A DNA stretch of 64,000 nucleotides from Listeria swaminathanii (GCF_014229645.1 NZ_JAATOD010000002.1:372001-436000); one strand, 5' to 3'. Positions 33,612-43,570 are shown, numbered from the stretch's first letter. Program-made: numbers and translations. Notes: generated by a model from the letters alone, not told the origin.

Positions 33612-34007
33612 TTAGTTAACCATTTTTTGCGCTTCACGTAGTTGATACGTACGTACACGGCGCGGTAAGAAACGGCGAATTTCATCTTCATTGTACCCAA
33701 CTTGCAAACGTTTTTCATCAATAATGATAGGACGTCTTAATAAGCCAGGATTTTTCTGGATTAATTCAAATAGTTGTTGCAAAGGAAGGCTATCTAAATC
33801 CACGTTCAATTTTTGGAACGTTTTTGAACGAGTGGAAATAATTTCATCTGTACCGTCCTCAGTCATACGAAGAATTTCTTTAATTTCATCCAAACTAAGT
33901 GGCTCAGAAAAAATGTTTCTTTCCTTATAAGGGATATCATGTTCTTCCAACCATGCACGAGCTTTTCGGCAAGATGTGCAACTAGGTGAAGTGTATAACG
34001 TTACCAT
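33612..34007 (-). CDS. spxA: Spx-family redox regulator
   Basis: A 131-residue ArsC-like protein that binds the alpha subunit of RNA polymerase and redirects transcription under thiol stress. The redox switch CxxC is CTSC at residues 10-13 ([15 protein letters not shown]), and the conserved RPI segment [18 protein letters not shown] is present. An upstream in-frame ATG exists, but the AAGGAG box and family length place the start at 34007. Stress-signal input is supported by a consensus sigma-B promoter about 190 bases upstream. In Listeria the corresponding protein (SpxA1) is needed for aerobic growth, from memory. Confidence 0.93.
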   Translation of the reverse strand: MVTLYTSPSCTSCRKARAWLEEHDIPYKERNIFSEPLSLDEIKEILRMTEDGTDEIISTRSKTFQKLNVDLDSLPLQQLFELIQKNPGLLRRPIIIDEKRLQVGYNEDEIRRFLPRRVRTYQLREAQKMVN

Positions 34008-34197
34008 TAGACATTCACACTCCTTATCGGGTATTGTTTCATTCATATAACGAAATTCTAGCAATATCTCTATTTGGAAAATTCATTAAAGAACTTACAC
34101 TTCATTATACACTAATTTTGTGAAATTCTATATACTATTTTTTAAAATTTTCTTTCCAAATATGTAAAACCATTGTTAGCAAGCCGTTATGTATATG

Positions 34198-34223
34198 ATA
34201 CCCCTACTATAACTTGTTTAAAC
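34198..34223 (-). promoter_or_regulatory. Consensus sigma-B promoter of spxA
   Basis: GTTTAA (34218-34223), 14-base spacer, GGGTAT (34198-34203), a full match to the Listeria sigma-B consensus. A TATAAT nearer the gene may be a second, sigma-A start. Confidence 0.8.
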
Positions 34224-34286
34224 TAAAATCACATGAAAAAAAACGCTTTTTTATGAGAATTTCATGAGAATTTTAATTTTGTGAAA

Positions 34287-34323
34287 AAAACATCAATCAA
34301 ATTTTACTCTGATTGATGTTTTA
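34287..34323 (-). terminator. Terminator of the opp operon
   Basis: Minus strand: AAAACATCAATCA stem with TGATTGATGTTTT and T run; just after the oppF stop codon. Confidence 0.85.
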
Positions 34324-34326
34324 GTG

Positions 34327-35295
34327 TTATTTTGTAGCGGCTTCAGCAGTTAGCTTAGCATGCTTTTCTTTATACATAACTTCTTCTTCTTCTGAACAAT
34401 AAACAAAGTGTCCAGGAGCGATTTCGCGCATTTTAATTTCATCGCCATCTTTATAGTTATGAGAAGTCGGATCATATGCTTTACGCACACGAGTACGCTC
34501 ATAATTTGGATCTGGCAAAGGAATCGCGGATAAAAGAGATTCCGTATAAGGGTGTAGCGGTGCATGATATAAATCATTGGCAGGCGCTAACTCGACTAAT
34601 TTACCGAAGTACATTACGCCGATACGATCACTAATGTATTTAACCATTGATAAATCGTGGGCAATAAATAGGTAAGTTAGATTTTTTTCTTTTTGTAATT
34701 GACGTAATAAGTTAACTACTTGTGCTTGGATAGATACATCCAGTGCAGAAATAGGCTCATCGGCAATAATAAATTCTGGTTGAACAGCAAGCGCACGAGC
34801 GATACCGATACGTTGACGTTGACCACCGGAGAATTCATGCGGGTAACGACCAGCATGTTCTTTACTTAGACCAACTGTTTCAAGTAGCTCATAAACTTGT
34901 TGATTCGTTTCTTCAGGCGTTTTAGCAAGGCCGTGGATACGAATACCTTCTGCAATGATATCTTTAACTTTCATACGCGGATTTAAAGACGCATATGGAT
35001 CTTGGAAAATCATTTGCATTTTACGACGGAACTCAAGCATTTCTTTACGGCTTTTACGTGCATGCACATTTTTGCCATTATAAATAACTTCTCCGCCAGT
35101 TGCATCGTATAAACGAATAATAGTACGTCCAGTTGTAGATTTACCACAACCAGATTCACCTACTAAACCAAGTGTTTCACCTTTATAAATATCAAAAGAA
35201 ATATCATCAACAGCGCGTACTTCACTTGCAGTACCTTTGTTAAAGTATTGCTTTAGATTATGAATTTCTAATAATTTTTCTCTTTGTTCAGTCAT
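34327..35295 (-). CDS. oppF: Oligopeptide ABC transporter ATP-binding protein OppF
   Basis: A 322-residue ATPase with Walker A GESGCGKST (about 45-53), signature FSGGQRQR, Walker B EFIIADEPISALD, and the C-terminal oligopeptide-transporter extension with a zinc or iron-sulfur-like Cys region (FVYCSEEEEV). Last gene of oppABCDF; it overlaps oppD by four bases (ATGA-type coupling). It hydrolyses ATP to drive peptide import. In Listeria the Opp system imports peptides and contributes to cold growth and intracellular survival. Confidence 0.95.
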   Translation of the reverse strand: MTEQREKLLEIHNLKQYFNKGTASEVRAVDDISFDIYKGETLGLVGESGCGKSTTGRTIIRLYDATGGEVIYNGKNVHARKSRKEMLEFRRKMQMIFQDPYASLNPRMKVKDIIAEGIRIHGLAKTPEETNQQVYELLETVGLSKEHAGRYPHEFSGGQRQRIGIARALAVQPEFIIADEPISALDVSIQAQVVNLLRQLQKEKNLTYLFIAHDLSMVKYISDRIGVMYFGKLVELAPANDLYHAPLHPYTESLLSAIPLPDPNYERTRVRKAYDPTSHNYKDGDEIKMREIAPGHFVYCSEEEEVMYKEKHAKLTAEAATK

Positions 35296-36368
35296 TCTAC
35301 TTCTACCCCTTTCGCATGGACAGCTTGCATGCCAGGATGAAGTTCCGCAAACTGCTCTTGGCGACGTAATACAGCATCTGGAGGCGTTACTTCTGGTGCA
35401 TCAGGATGAAGCAACCATGTAGCCGCATAATGCGTATCAGACACCTTAAATAGTGGTGGCTCTTCTTCAAGGTCAATTTGCATTGCGTATTTATTACGTG
35501 CAGCAAATGCGTCCCCTTTTGGAGGATGAAGTAAATCTGGTGGTGTACCTGGGATAACAAACAATTCTTCATCATCTGTATCCAAAGTAGGCATCGAACT
35601 AATTAATCCCCATGTATAAGGATGTTGAGGATTATAGAAAATTTCATCAACTGTACCGATTTCAACAATTTTACCACCGTACATAACGGCAACACGGTCT
35701 GCAACGTTTGCTACAACACCAAGGTCATGGGTAATAAAGATAATCGATGTGTCAATTTTTTTCTGTAAGTCCTTCATTAAATCTAAAATTTGCGCTTGGA
35801 TAGTTACATCTAGCGCTGTTGTTGGCTCATCTGCAATGAGAATTTGCGGGTTACAAGCAAGTGAAATCGCAATAACAACCCGTTGACGCATCCCACCAGA
35901 AAATTGGTGAGGATATTGTTTAATTCTTTCTTCTGCATTTGCAATACCAACTAATTGAAGTAAACGAAGAGCTGTTTTGTGAGCTTCATGTTTACTGATT
36001 TTTTGGTGCTTAATAAGTGGTTCAGAAATTTGTTTACCAATTGTCATCGTTGGATTTAAGGATGTCATTGGATCTTGGAAAATCATAGCTATATCTTTCC
36101 CACGAATTTTTTGCATTTGTTTTTCGTGAGCTTTAGCGATATCCATTCCGTTAAATAAAATTTGGCCACTTTTAATTTCTGAGTTACCTTCTGGAAGTAA
36201 ACGCATAATCGATTTTGTCGTTACTGATTTACCAGAACCAGATTCGCCAACAATCGCTAAGGTTTCCCCTTTATATAAGTCAAAATTAACTCCACGAATC
36301 GCCTTTACTTCTCCGGCATATGTGTGGAATGAAATATTTAAATCTTTAACTTCTAATAGCTTTTCCAT
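35292..36368 (-). CDS. oppD: Oligopeptide ABC transporter ATP-binding protein OppD
   Basis: A 358-residue ATPase paired with OppF. Walker A is GESGSGKSV, signature FSGGMRQR, Walker B QILIADEPTTALD, and the oligopeptide/dipeptide C-terminal extension runs from about 235 with HPYTWGLISSMP. Begins 18 bases after oppC with a GAGGTGAGG-rich ribosome site. Cytoplasmic face of the membrane complex. Confidence 0.95.
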   Translation of the reverse strand: MEKLLEVKDLNISFHTYAGEVKAIRGVNFDLYKGETLAIVGESGSGKSVTTKSIMRLLPEGNSEIKSGQILFNGMDIAKAHEKQMQKIRGKDIAMIFQDPMTSLNPTMTIGKQISEPLIKHQKISKHEAHKTALRLLQLVGIANAEERIKQYPHQFSGGMRQRVVIAISLACNPQILIADEPTTALDVTIQAQILDLMKDLQKKIDTSIIFITHDLGVVANVADRVAVMYGGKIVEIGTVDEIFYNPQHPYTWGLISSMPTLDTDDEELFVIPGTPPDLLHPPKGDAFAARNKYAMQIDLEEEPPLFKVSDTHYAATWLLHPDAPEVTPPDAVLRRQEQFAELHPGMQAVHAKGVEVE

Positions 36369-36385
36369 TTTTCCTCACCTCTCTT

Positions 36386-37420
36386 TTAATCGCGCATTTT
36401 AGGATCAAAGGCATCGCGCAAACCATCTGCAATTAAGTTAAATGCAATCATGATGATACAAAGTACAATACATGGATAAAGAATCATATACGGTAATACT
36501 TGTAATGTTTTATATCCATCATTTACCAAGACACCAAGAGACGCTGCTGGCGCTGGAAGACCAAGTCCAATAAAGCTTAAAAAGGCTTCAAAGAAAATCG
36601 CACTAGGAATACTAAACATAATGTTAATGATAATAATCCCAGAAATATTTGGTATTAAATGTTTAATAAGAATTTTAGGAGTAGATTCCCCTAAAGTTGT
36701 GGAAGCCATAACGAATTCTTGATTTTTGAGTTTTAAAACTTGTCCCCTGACTACCCGGGCCATCGTTATCCAACTCGTCATCGCAATCGCTATAATAATA
36801 GAAATTATCCCTGGATCAAGTATTAGCATCATTAAAATAACAACAACTAAGTTTGGAATAGCACCAATAACTTCTAGCACACGTTGCATAAAGTTATCGA
36901 CACGACCTCCAACATAACCAGAAATCAAGCCGTAAGTAACACCAATGATTAAATCACATAGTGCTGCAACAACAGCAATAATAAGAGATACACGTGTACC
37001 AGCCCAAATACGAGCAAATTGGTCACGTCCAAGCGTATCACTACCTAACCAGTAGTAAGTACCCTCTTTAATATTATTTTGTTTATAAATATCAACGTCT
37101 TCTCCACCAATGGATTGATGTCCATTCCAGAAAGGCATATTTTCAAAGCCTTGCACTTTTGGAGGAAGACTTGCATTTTCAGTGATTTGTCTATTAATAT
37201 CATGTTTTGGTCCTAAGTTTTGTGACAAATAAGGGCCTACAATTGCCATGATAATAACAAGTGCTAATACAATCAGCGACACTAACGCCGCTTTATTTTT
37301 ACGAATACGAAGCCAAGAGTCTTGCATAAACGTCAAACTTGGACGAGTAATTTTTTCTGCTTCGGCATCAAGAATGTGTGCTGGCTGGAATCTTTCTTTT
37401 GCAATTTTATGTTCTGCCAT
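36386..37420 (-). CDS. oppC: Oligopeptide ABC transporter permease OppC
   Basis: A 344-residue permease: OppC N-terminal membrane helix (AALVSLIVLALVIIMAIVGPYL), a large extracytoplasmic loop, then the DppC/OppC core with the EAA-type loop (EFVMASTTLGESTPKILIKHLIPN) facing the ATPases. About six helices in all. Overlaps oppB by one base, showing tight operon structure. Forms the channel with OppB. Confidence 0.94.
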   Translation of the reverse strand: MAEHKIAKERFQPAHILDAEAEKITRPSLTFMQDSWLRIRKNKAALVSLIVLALVIIMAIVGPYLSQNLGPKHDINRQITENASLPPKVQGFENMPFWNGHQSIGGEDVDIYKQNNIKEGTYYWLGSDTLGRDQFARIWAGTRVSLIIAVVAALCDLIIGVTYGLISGYVGGRVDNFMQRVLEVIGAIPNLVVVILMMLILDPGIISIIIAIAMTSWITMARVVRGQVLKLKNQEFVMASTTLGESTPKILIKHLIPNISGIIIINIMFSIPSAIFFEAFLSFIGLGLPAPAASLGVLVNDGYKTLQVLPYMILYPCIVLCIIMIAFNLIADGLRDAFDPKMRD

Positions 37421-38349
37421 TATTTTCTACCTCCAGACACACGGATTCGTGGATCAATCAATCCGTAAAGAATATCTACTACCAAGATAACAAATACAAG
37501 CATAGCAGCAAATAATAATGTAGTTCCCATGATAACTGGGTAATCGTTCATTTGAATAGAAGAAACGAATTGGCTACCGATACCAGGGATACTGTAAATA
37601 TTTTCAATAACAAGGGAACCAGTCATCAGTGCAACCGATAATGGTCCTAAAACTGTAATTAATGGAATAAGTGCATTACGAATCGCATGCTTAACCGCTA
37701 CTTCCGTTCTACTATTCCCTTTCGCTTTTGCAAGTAGAACATAATCAGATGCAAATACATCGATTAGCTCTGTTCTCATGAAACGAGCTGCTGTCGCTAG
37801 CGGGAACATCGCAAGTGCGAATGCTGGCAGAATAGTATCTGCAAACGTCCCCCAACCTGCTACTGGGAAAATTTGAAGTTTTGCTCCAAGCCAGTATTGT
37901 AAAACAGTCGCAAATACGAAAGATGGGACTGACTTACCTAATATTGCTATAAATGTACTCGTATAATCCGGCCACTTATTCTGGTACATGGCCGCTATTA
38001 CCCCGAGTAAAATACCAAAAATAACACCAAATACCATTGCCTCGAGTGCTAATTGGACAGATGGACCAATCAGTGCACCTAAAATCTCAGACACTGGTCT
38101 ATTATCAAGTTGGAAAGAAACACCTAAGTCCCCTTTTACCAAACCTGTCATATAATTAAAGTATTGGACTGGAATTGAATCATTTAGTCCGTATTTTTCA
38201 TTCATCATGTGAATTTGTTCGTCAGATAGTTTCTCCTGATTACGGTAAGGCGTACCAGGTAAGAATTTCATAAGAACAAACGTAACCGAAGCAATGATGA
38301 ATAACGTTATAAGCATATACAATACTCTTTTTAACGTATATTTAACCAT
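37420..38349 (-). CDS. oppB: Oligopeptide ABC transporter permease OppB
   Basis: A 309-residue membrane protein with six helices and the DppB/OppB signature: N-terminal YTLKRVLYMLITLFIIASVTF, and the EAA-type loop DYVLLAKAKGNSRTEVAVKHAIRNAL that docks the ATPases. Starts at an ATG behind GGGAGG. It is separated from oppA by 286 bases that fold strongly, which suggests reduced or separately controlled membrane-component mRNA. Confidence 0.94.
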   Translation of the reverse strand: MVKYTLKRVLYMLITLFIIASVTFVLMKFLPGTPYRNQEKLSDEQIHMMNEKYGLNDSIPVQYFNYMTGLVKGDLGVSFQLDNRPVSEILGALIGPSVQLALEAMVFGVIFGILLGVIAAMYQNKWPDYTSTFIAILGKSVPSFVFATVLQYWLGAKLQIFPVAGWGTFADTILPAFALAMFPLATAARFMRTELIDVFASDYVLLAKAKGNSRTEVAVKHAIRNALIPLITVLGPLSVALMTGSLVIENIYSIPGIGSQFVSSIQMNDYPVIMGTTLLFAAMLVFVILVVDILYGLIDPRIRVSGGRK

Positions 38350-38396
38350 CTATCTCTACACCTCCCAGTTTTAATAAATATATAAAAAAAGTCATT

Positions 38397-38473
38397 CCTA
38401 ACCAAATCCGCAAGTTTAGTGAGCCTTTTTCTTCATTTCTAAACTTTTATTGCATTAGCGCAAATTAGTTAGG
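38397..38473 (-). repeat. Nested inverted repeat in the oppA-oppB spacer
   Basis: Outer CCTAAC / GTTAGG (38397-38402 and 38468-38473) with imperfect extension, inner perfect AAGTTTAG / CTAAACTT, and a T7 run on the minus strand soon after. Likely a second partial terminator or a stabilising structure. Confidence 0.6.
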
Positions 38474-38571
38474 AAAAAAACTTCATTTTTCGAATGTTAG
38501 GTTTCTAGATTACTAGAAAAGGATACTTTAATTTTAAATTATAACACATGAAAACATGAAAATCATCAGCA

Positions 38572-38610
38572 AAAGGAGAGAGCATATCGAAATATACTCT
38601 CTCTTTCCGT
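38572..38610 (-). terminator. Leaky terminator or stabiliser after oppA
   Basis: Minus strand: GAGAGAG-ATA / TAT-CTCTCTC arms with a CTTTTGC tail that has few T. It lies 25 bases after the oppA stop and may keep oppA mRNA abundant. Confidence 0.6.
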
Positions 38611-38635
38611 CAAGCATTTCTTAAAGACTAATATT

Positions 38636-40312
38636 TTATTTAGTCAAGTATGTTTCTTTGTAAGTGTAATCTGGACCAAATGGATTTTTTTGCAAGTTTT
38701 TAATGTAGTCTTTTTGTAGGTATGCAGTAGAACGTTGATAAAGTGGTTGAATAGCTACATCATCCGTAAGAAGGATTTTTTCTGCTTTAACCATTTCATC
38801 CCAACGTTTTTGATCGTCAGCTGCATAAGTTACAGAAGCATCATTTAAAATCTTGTCATAGTCTTTGTTAGAATAACTCATTCTGTTTTGTGCACCATCA
38901 GTTACGAATAGGTTCAAGAAAGTGGATGGATCTTGATAGTCAGGACCCCAGCCGCTCATTGAGAAGTCGTAATCTTGGTTTTGGTCATTTTGTAAACGAA
39001 CTTTAAATGGTACGTTTTTAAGTTTAACTGTAAGACCGTCTAAGTTCTTTTGTAGTTGGTCTTGAATGAATTCAGAAGATTTTCTCGCATTTTCAGTGTC
39101 ATCACTAGTGAATTCAACTGTAATTTCGGAAACTCCAAGTTCTTTCAAACCAGCTTTCCATGCTTTTTGTGCTTCTTTTACATCATATTCTAAATGTTTA
39201 CCAGATTCTTTTGTATAATCTTCTTTGTTACCTGGGTCAAAAGTGAAACCTTCTGGTACAAGATTGTTTGCAGGTTTAGATCCGTTTTTAAGAACTGTAT
39301 CAGTGTACGATTGTTTGTCAATCGCAAGAGCTATAGCTTTACGGATGTTTTTGTTAGCAAATACTGTGTCTTTGCCAGCACGTTTTTGGTTAAATTTAAT
39401 GTAGAATGTTGAAGAATCATTCACTGTAACGTAGTCTTTATTGTTTTTGTTTTGAGCCGCGTAATCAGCACTTAATACTGTACGGTCAACTTTGTCAGTG
39501 TTGTATAAGTTAAGTCCAGTACCGGAGTCTTGAACAACTTGTACGTTGATTTGTTTCAACTTAACTTTATCTTTATCCCAGTAGCTATCATTTTTTACAT
39601 AAGTCCATTTTTTGTTTGTTCCAGTCCAGTCTTTCAACTCGAAAGGTCCGTTGAATAACATGTTATCACTATTTTGTGCATATTTTTCGCCTTTTTCCGT
39701 AACGAATTTTTCGTTAAGTGGGAAGAAAGTTGGGAATGCAAATAATGAGTTAATGTAAGCAGTTGGTTTAGCTAAAGTAATTTCTAAAGTATAGTCATCT
39801 ACTGCTTTAATTCCTAATTCTTCAGGTTTTTTCTTGCCAGCTACGATATCAGTACCATTTTTGATTGCATCAAATAGGTAAGAATATGTTGCAGCAGTGT
39901 TAGGGTCAACTGCACGACGCCATGAGTAAACATAGTCATTTGCAGTTACAGGATCTCCGTTTGACCATTTTGCATCTTCACGAAGTTTGATAGTATAAAC
40001 TGTTTTGTCATCGCTAATTTTTGGCTCTTCAGCAGCACCGGCAATGGCAGGAATACCATCTTTGTCAAGCGCATATAGACCTTCGTTTGTTTGGTTTACA
40101 ACGTTTAAACCAACTTGGTCATCCGCTTTTGTGCTGTCTGCAGAAGGAATTAGTGCGCTTTCTGTCAAGTTAAGTACTTGATCTCCTGAAGCTTTTCCTG
40201 AATCTGAGCCTTTTTTGTCGGATTTGGAATCTGATCCGCCTCCGCATGCTACCAAGACTAAGCTTAGTAATAGTGTTAATCCAAGTGTAAGAAATAATTT
40301 AGATTTTTTCAC
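38636..40312 (-). CDS. oppA: Oligopeptide-binding lipoprotein OppA
   Basis: A 558-residue lipoprotein with lipobox LVLVAC (Cys at about 23) followed by a Ser/Asp/Lys-rich flexible linker and the SBP_bac_5 fold. The family motif region AKWSNGDPVTANDYVYSWRRAVDP is present near residue 115. It captures extracellular peptides for OppBCDF. The start codon is GTG (40310-40312) behind a strong GGGAGG box. A long leader (about 200 nt) and a CodY-like box lie upstream. In L. monocytogenes oppA mRNA is a target of LhrC small RNAs (from the literature). Confidence 0.95.
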   Translation of the reverse strand: MKKSKLFLTLGLTLLLSLVLVACGGGSDSKSDKKGSDSGKASGDQVLNLTESALIPSADSTKADDQVGLNVVNQTNEGLYALDKDGIPAIAGAAEEPKISDDKTVYTIKLREDAKWSNGDPVTANDYVYSWRRAVDPNTAATYSYLFDAIKNGTDIVAGKKKPEELGIKAVDDYTLEITLAKPTAYINSLFAFPTFFPLNEKFVTEKGEKYAQNSDNMLFNGPFELKDWTGTNKKWTYVKNDSYWDKDKVKLKQINVQVVQDSGTGLNLYNTDKVDRTVLSADYAAQNKNNKDYVTVNDSSTFYIKFNQKRAGKDTVFANKNIRKAIALAIDKQSYTDTVLKNGSKPANNLVPEGFTFDPGNKEDYTKESGKHLEYDVKEAQKAWKAGLKELGVSEITVEFTSDDTENARKSSEFIQDQLQKNLDGLTVKLKNVPFKVRLQNDQNQDYDFSMSGWGPDYQDPSTFLNLFVTDGAQNRMSYSNKDYDKILNDASVTYAADDQKRWDEMVKAEKILLTDDVAIQPLYQRSTAYLQKDYIKNLQKNPFGPDYTYKETYLTK

Positions 40313-40527
40313 TAAGTAGACCTCCCTTTTTTATTTTTCTGAAAAATTGTTTCGATACCTATTATACTCTAAGATTTCTGGCTTTGTAAATTATTTTTAC
40401 AAGATAAATGAAAACAAGGATGAAAGATACAAGTTATTAAAATATTAAGGCAAAATTGAAATTGCGTGAAAACTCTGAACAGAGAGTGTTACACAATCCT
40501 CTATTTTGCAATAAATCGAATTAATTA

Positions 40528-40555
40528 TGTATACTTTGCTAAACCTTTTGATTAA
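40528..40555 (-). promoter_or_regulatory. Candidate oppA promoter
   Basis: Minus strand TATACA -10 (40528-40533) with a weak TTAATC -35 16 bases upstream that overlaps the CodY-like box. Leader would be about 210 nt. Confidence 0.35.
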
Positions 40556-40569
40556 GTTTTCAGAAAACA
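40555..40569. promoter_or_regulatory. CodY-like box upstream of oppA
   Basis: AGTTTTCAGAAAACA matches 12 of 15 bases of AATTTTCWGAAAATT. It overlaps the proposed -35, so CodY would repress opp when branched amino acids and GTP are high. Confidence 0.6.
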
Positions 40570-40823
40570 TAACCATTTAAATTGATAAATTTACGATTAA
40601 CTTTGCCAATTAAGTTTTAACTGGAAGAAGTCATCTTTTTTGTATAAGTGAAAATATCGAACCCCTTTAAATTTTTAAAGGATTATTATATTTATATACT
40701 TTTTTTGAGCTGTTGTCTAGATAAAAATACCAAAAATTTAATTAAATTTTGTAATAAATTCGAAAAACGTTGATATAAAGGCATTTTTTTATTAATAATC
40801 TGTAAAGACACTTGGGCGATTAT

Positions 40824-40852
40824 TTGACTAAAAATGGACAAATTTCTAACAT
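40824..40852 (+). promoter_or_regulatory. Candidate promoter of the DUF3899 gene
   Basis: TTGACT (40824-40829), 17-base spacer, TAACAT (40847-40852). A 7-bp inverted repeat ATGATAG / CTATCAT (40856-40862, 40870-40876) directly follows and could be an operator. Confidence 0.45.
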
Positions 40853-40936
40853 CAGATGATAGCTTCCTTCTATCATATAGTCTTTCTATGGAAATTGTGA
40901 TAGAGTGAATTATGAATTTTAATTAGAGGTGACGAA

Positions 40937-41281
40937 ATGTTTTTACGAATTACTATTTATACACTTATTCAAGAAGCCATTATTTTTGGCATTCTACTCT
41001 TTGGCAAAAACCAGCATGTTAGTTTAAGCAATTATGTGGATATTTCTTTCCTTGTAGCGCTTATTACGTTATTAATAGGGTTATTCGTTTATATTATGAG
41101 AAGTGGCTTTTTAGACCGTGTTCATAACGGTTTTCGAAACATCTCTCGTAAAATCAAACGAGAAGAAGAGAGCGAGTTCTCAGATATGCTTTTATCCGAG
41201 CTAGTTGGCCTTCAGTATGCTGGAATTTTGATTAGTTCGCTTCTTGTTATGCTATCTAGTATCCTAGGCATGTTTTTGTGA
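40937..41281 (+). CDS. DUF3899 membrane protein
   Basis: A 114-residue membrane protein with three helices: FLRITIYTLIQEAIIFGILLF at the start, DISFLVALITLLIGLFVYIMR in the middle, and a C-terminal AGILISSLLVMLSSILGMFL. The cytoplasmic loop is rich in Arg/Lys/Glu (RNISRKIKREEESEFSDM). This matches the DUF3899 family of Firmicutes; function unknown. ATG behind an AGAGGTG box. Lone gene between oppA and the trpS T-box. Confidence 0.75.
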   Translation: MFLRITIYTLIQEAIIFGILLFGKNQHVSLSNYVDISFLVALITLLIGLFVYIMRSGFLDRVHNGFRNISRKIKREEESEFSDMLLSELVGLQYAGILISSLLVMLSSILGMFL

Positions 41282-41311
41282 TTGACAAGCTGTTTTGTAA
41301 ACTGCTAAAAT
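41282..41311 (+). promoter_or_regulatory. Promoter of trpS
   Basis: TTGACA (41282-41287), 18-base spacer, TAAAAT (41306-41311), leading into the T-box leader. Confidence 0.75.
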
Positions 41312-41324
41312 AAATGTAATATAA

Positions 41325-42611
<1,287 letters not shown>

Positions 42612-42615
42612 CAAT

Positions 42616-42659
42616 AAAAAAGCCGAGTACTTGGATTAACTCAAGTACTCGGCTTTTTC
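42616..42659. terminator. Bidirectional terminator between trpS and ohrA
   Basis: Long perfect stem AAAAAGCCGAGTACTTG / CAAGTACTCGGCTTTTT, 8-base loop; A and T runs on both sides. Confidence 0.95.
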
Positions 42660-42669
42660 TATTTAAGCA

Positions 42670-43086
42670 TTAACCTACTTTAATTTCTACATCAATGTTG
42701 CCACGAGTTGCTTTAGAATATGGGCATACTTCATGTGCTTTTTTAAGTAGCGCTTCCGTTTTTTCTTTATCTTGACCTTCGATAGTTCCTTCTAATAAGA
42801 CACCGATTTTAAAACCGTTGTCTTCTGGGTCGCTGTATAAGCTAACAGTTGCTGTTACTGTACTTTTGGCTTCAATTCCAGCTTTTCCAAGAACTAATTC
42901 TAACGCACTGTTGAAACAAGCTCCGTATCCAGCGGCAAATAGTTGTTCTGGGTTCGTTCCACCGCCACCATCTCCACCAAGTTCTGTTGGTGCAGAGATA
43001 TCAAAGTAAAACACGTTATCTGGTGAATGTACTTCACCGCTTCTTCCACCAGTATTAATGACCGTTGTTTCATATAGTTTTTTCAT
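42670..43086 (-). CDS. ohrA: Organic hydroperoxide resistance protein Ohr
   Basis: A 138-residue OsmC/Ohr thiol peroxidase with the two redox cysteines Cys57 (AAGYGACFNSALEL) and Cys121 (VCPYSKATRGN), the YxxxK element of the family. It reduces organic hydroperoxides, drawing electrons from a lipoylated partner in other species. The ATG lies 17 bases inside ohrR and follows AGGAGG, so both are translated from one mRNA. Repressor gene directly upstream. Confidence 0.95.
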   Translation of the reverse strand: MKKLYETTVINTGGRSGEVHSPDNVFYFDISAPTELGGDGGGGTNPEQLFAAGYGACFNSALELVLGKAGIEAKSTVTATVSLYSDPEDNGFKIGVLLEGTIEGQDKEKTEALLKKAHEVCPYSKATRGNIDVEIKVG

Positions 43087-43525
43087 TTTCTATTCCTCCT
43101 AATTGATTAGTTAATGCTTGTATTTTTGTAAGTAATTGTCTGTAGTCTAATTCGGCAAAATCGAGTAATTGAAGGCAGTTGTCCACGCTTTTTAATACAT
43201 CTGGTTGTATTTTTATTGCCTTTTCTGTTAGGCGAATATAAACGCGGCGTTCGTCTTCCGGATGACGACTCCGTGTAACATATCCTAAATGCTCCATTCG
43301 TTTTAGCATAGGTGTTAAAGTCCCACTATCTAAAGCCAAGCGTTTCCCAAGATCTGATACCGTTTGTTCCTCACCTTCCCATAGAACAAGCAGTGCAATG
43401 TATTGTGGATAGGTTAATTGAAATGCCTCTAAAGCTTCACGATAAAGTTTTGTAAACTGTTTGGATGCATTGTAAACAGAAAAACACAGTTGTTCTTCTA
43501 ATATGCGCGTGTTCGTGTCCAACAT
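43070..43525 (-). CDS. ohrR: Organic hydroperoxide-sensing repressor OhrR (MarR family)
   Basis: A 151-residue MarR-family winged helix. The reactive cysteine is Cys14 in LEEQLCFSVY (equivalent of B. subtilis OhrR Cys15), with the tyrosines of the sensing pocket (SVYNASKQF and LTYPQYIALL). The DNA-reading helix is LDSGTLTPMLKRMEHLG and the wing RSRHPEDERRVYIRLT. A second cysteine (Cys117) lies near the position of the resolving cysteine in the two-Cys OhrR of Xanthomonas. It controls ohrA in the same mRNA; an inverted repeat lies directly upstream. Confidence 0.93.
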   Translation of the reverse strand: MLDTNTRILEEQLCFSVYNASKQFTKLYREALEAFQLTYPQYIALLVLWEGEEQTVSDLGKRLALDSGTLTPMLKRMEHLGYVTRSRHPEDERRVYIRLTEKAIKIQPDVLKSVDNCLQLLDFAELDYRQLLTKIQALTNQLGGIENEKTI

Positions 43526-43539
43526 GTTCTCCTCCTTTT

Positions 43540-43570
43540 AAGTTGTGTGCAATTTAATTTTATACAACTT
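43540..43570. promoter_or_regulatory. OhrR operator candidate
   Basis: AAGTTGT (43540-43546) and ACAACTT (43564-43570) around an AT-rich GCAATTTAATTTTATA core; resembles the long AT palindrome bound by B. subtilis OhrR, and lies before ohrR. Confidence 0.65.

Larger units (their letters stand above)
40313..40936. other. Divergent intergenic region between oppA and the DUF3899 gene
   Basis: About 620 bases, very AT-rich, no gene. Holds the oppA promoter candidate and CodY-like box, a long oppA leader with a short CTCTG/CAGAG hairpin around 40470-40490, and on the other strand the DUF3899 promoter with an inverted repeat at 40856-40876. Confidence 0.6.
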
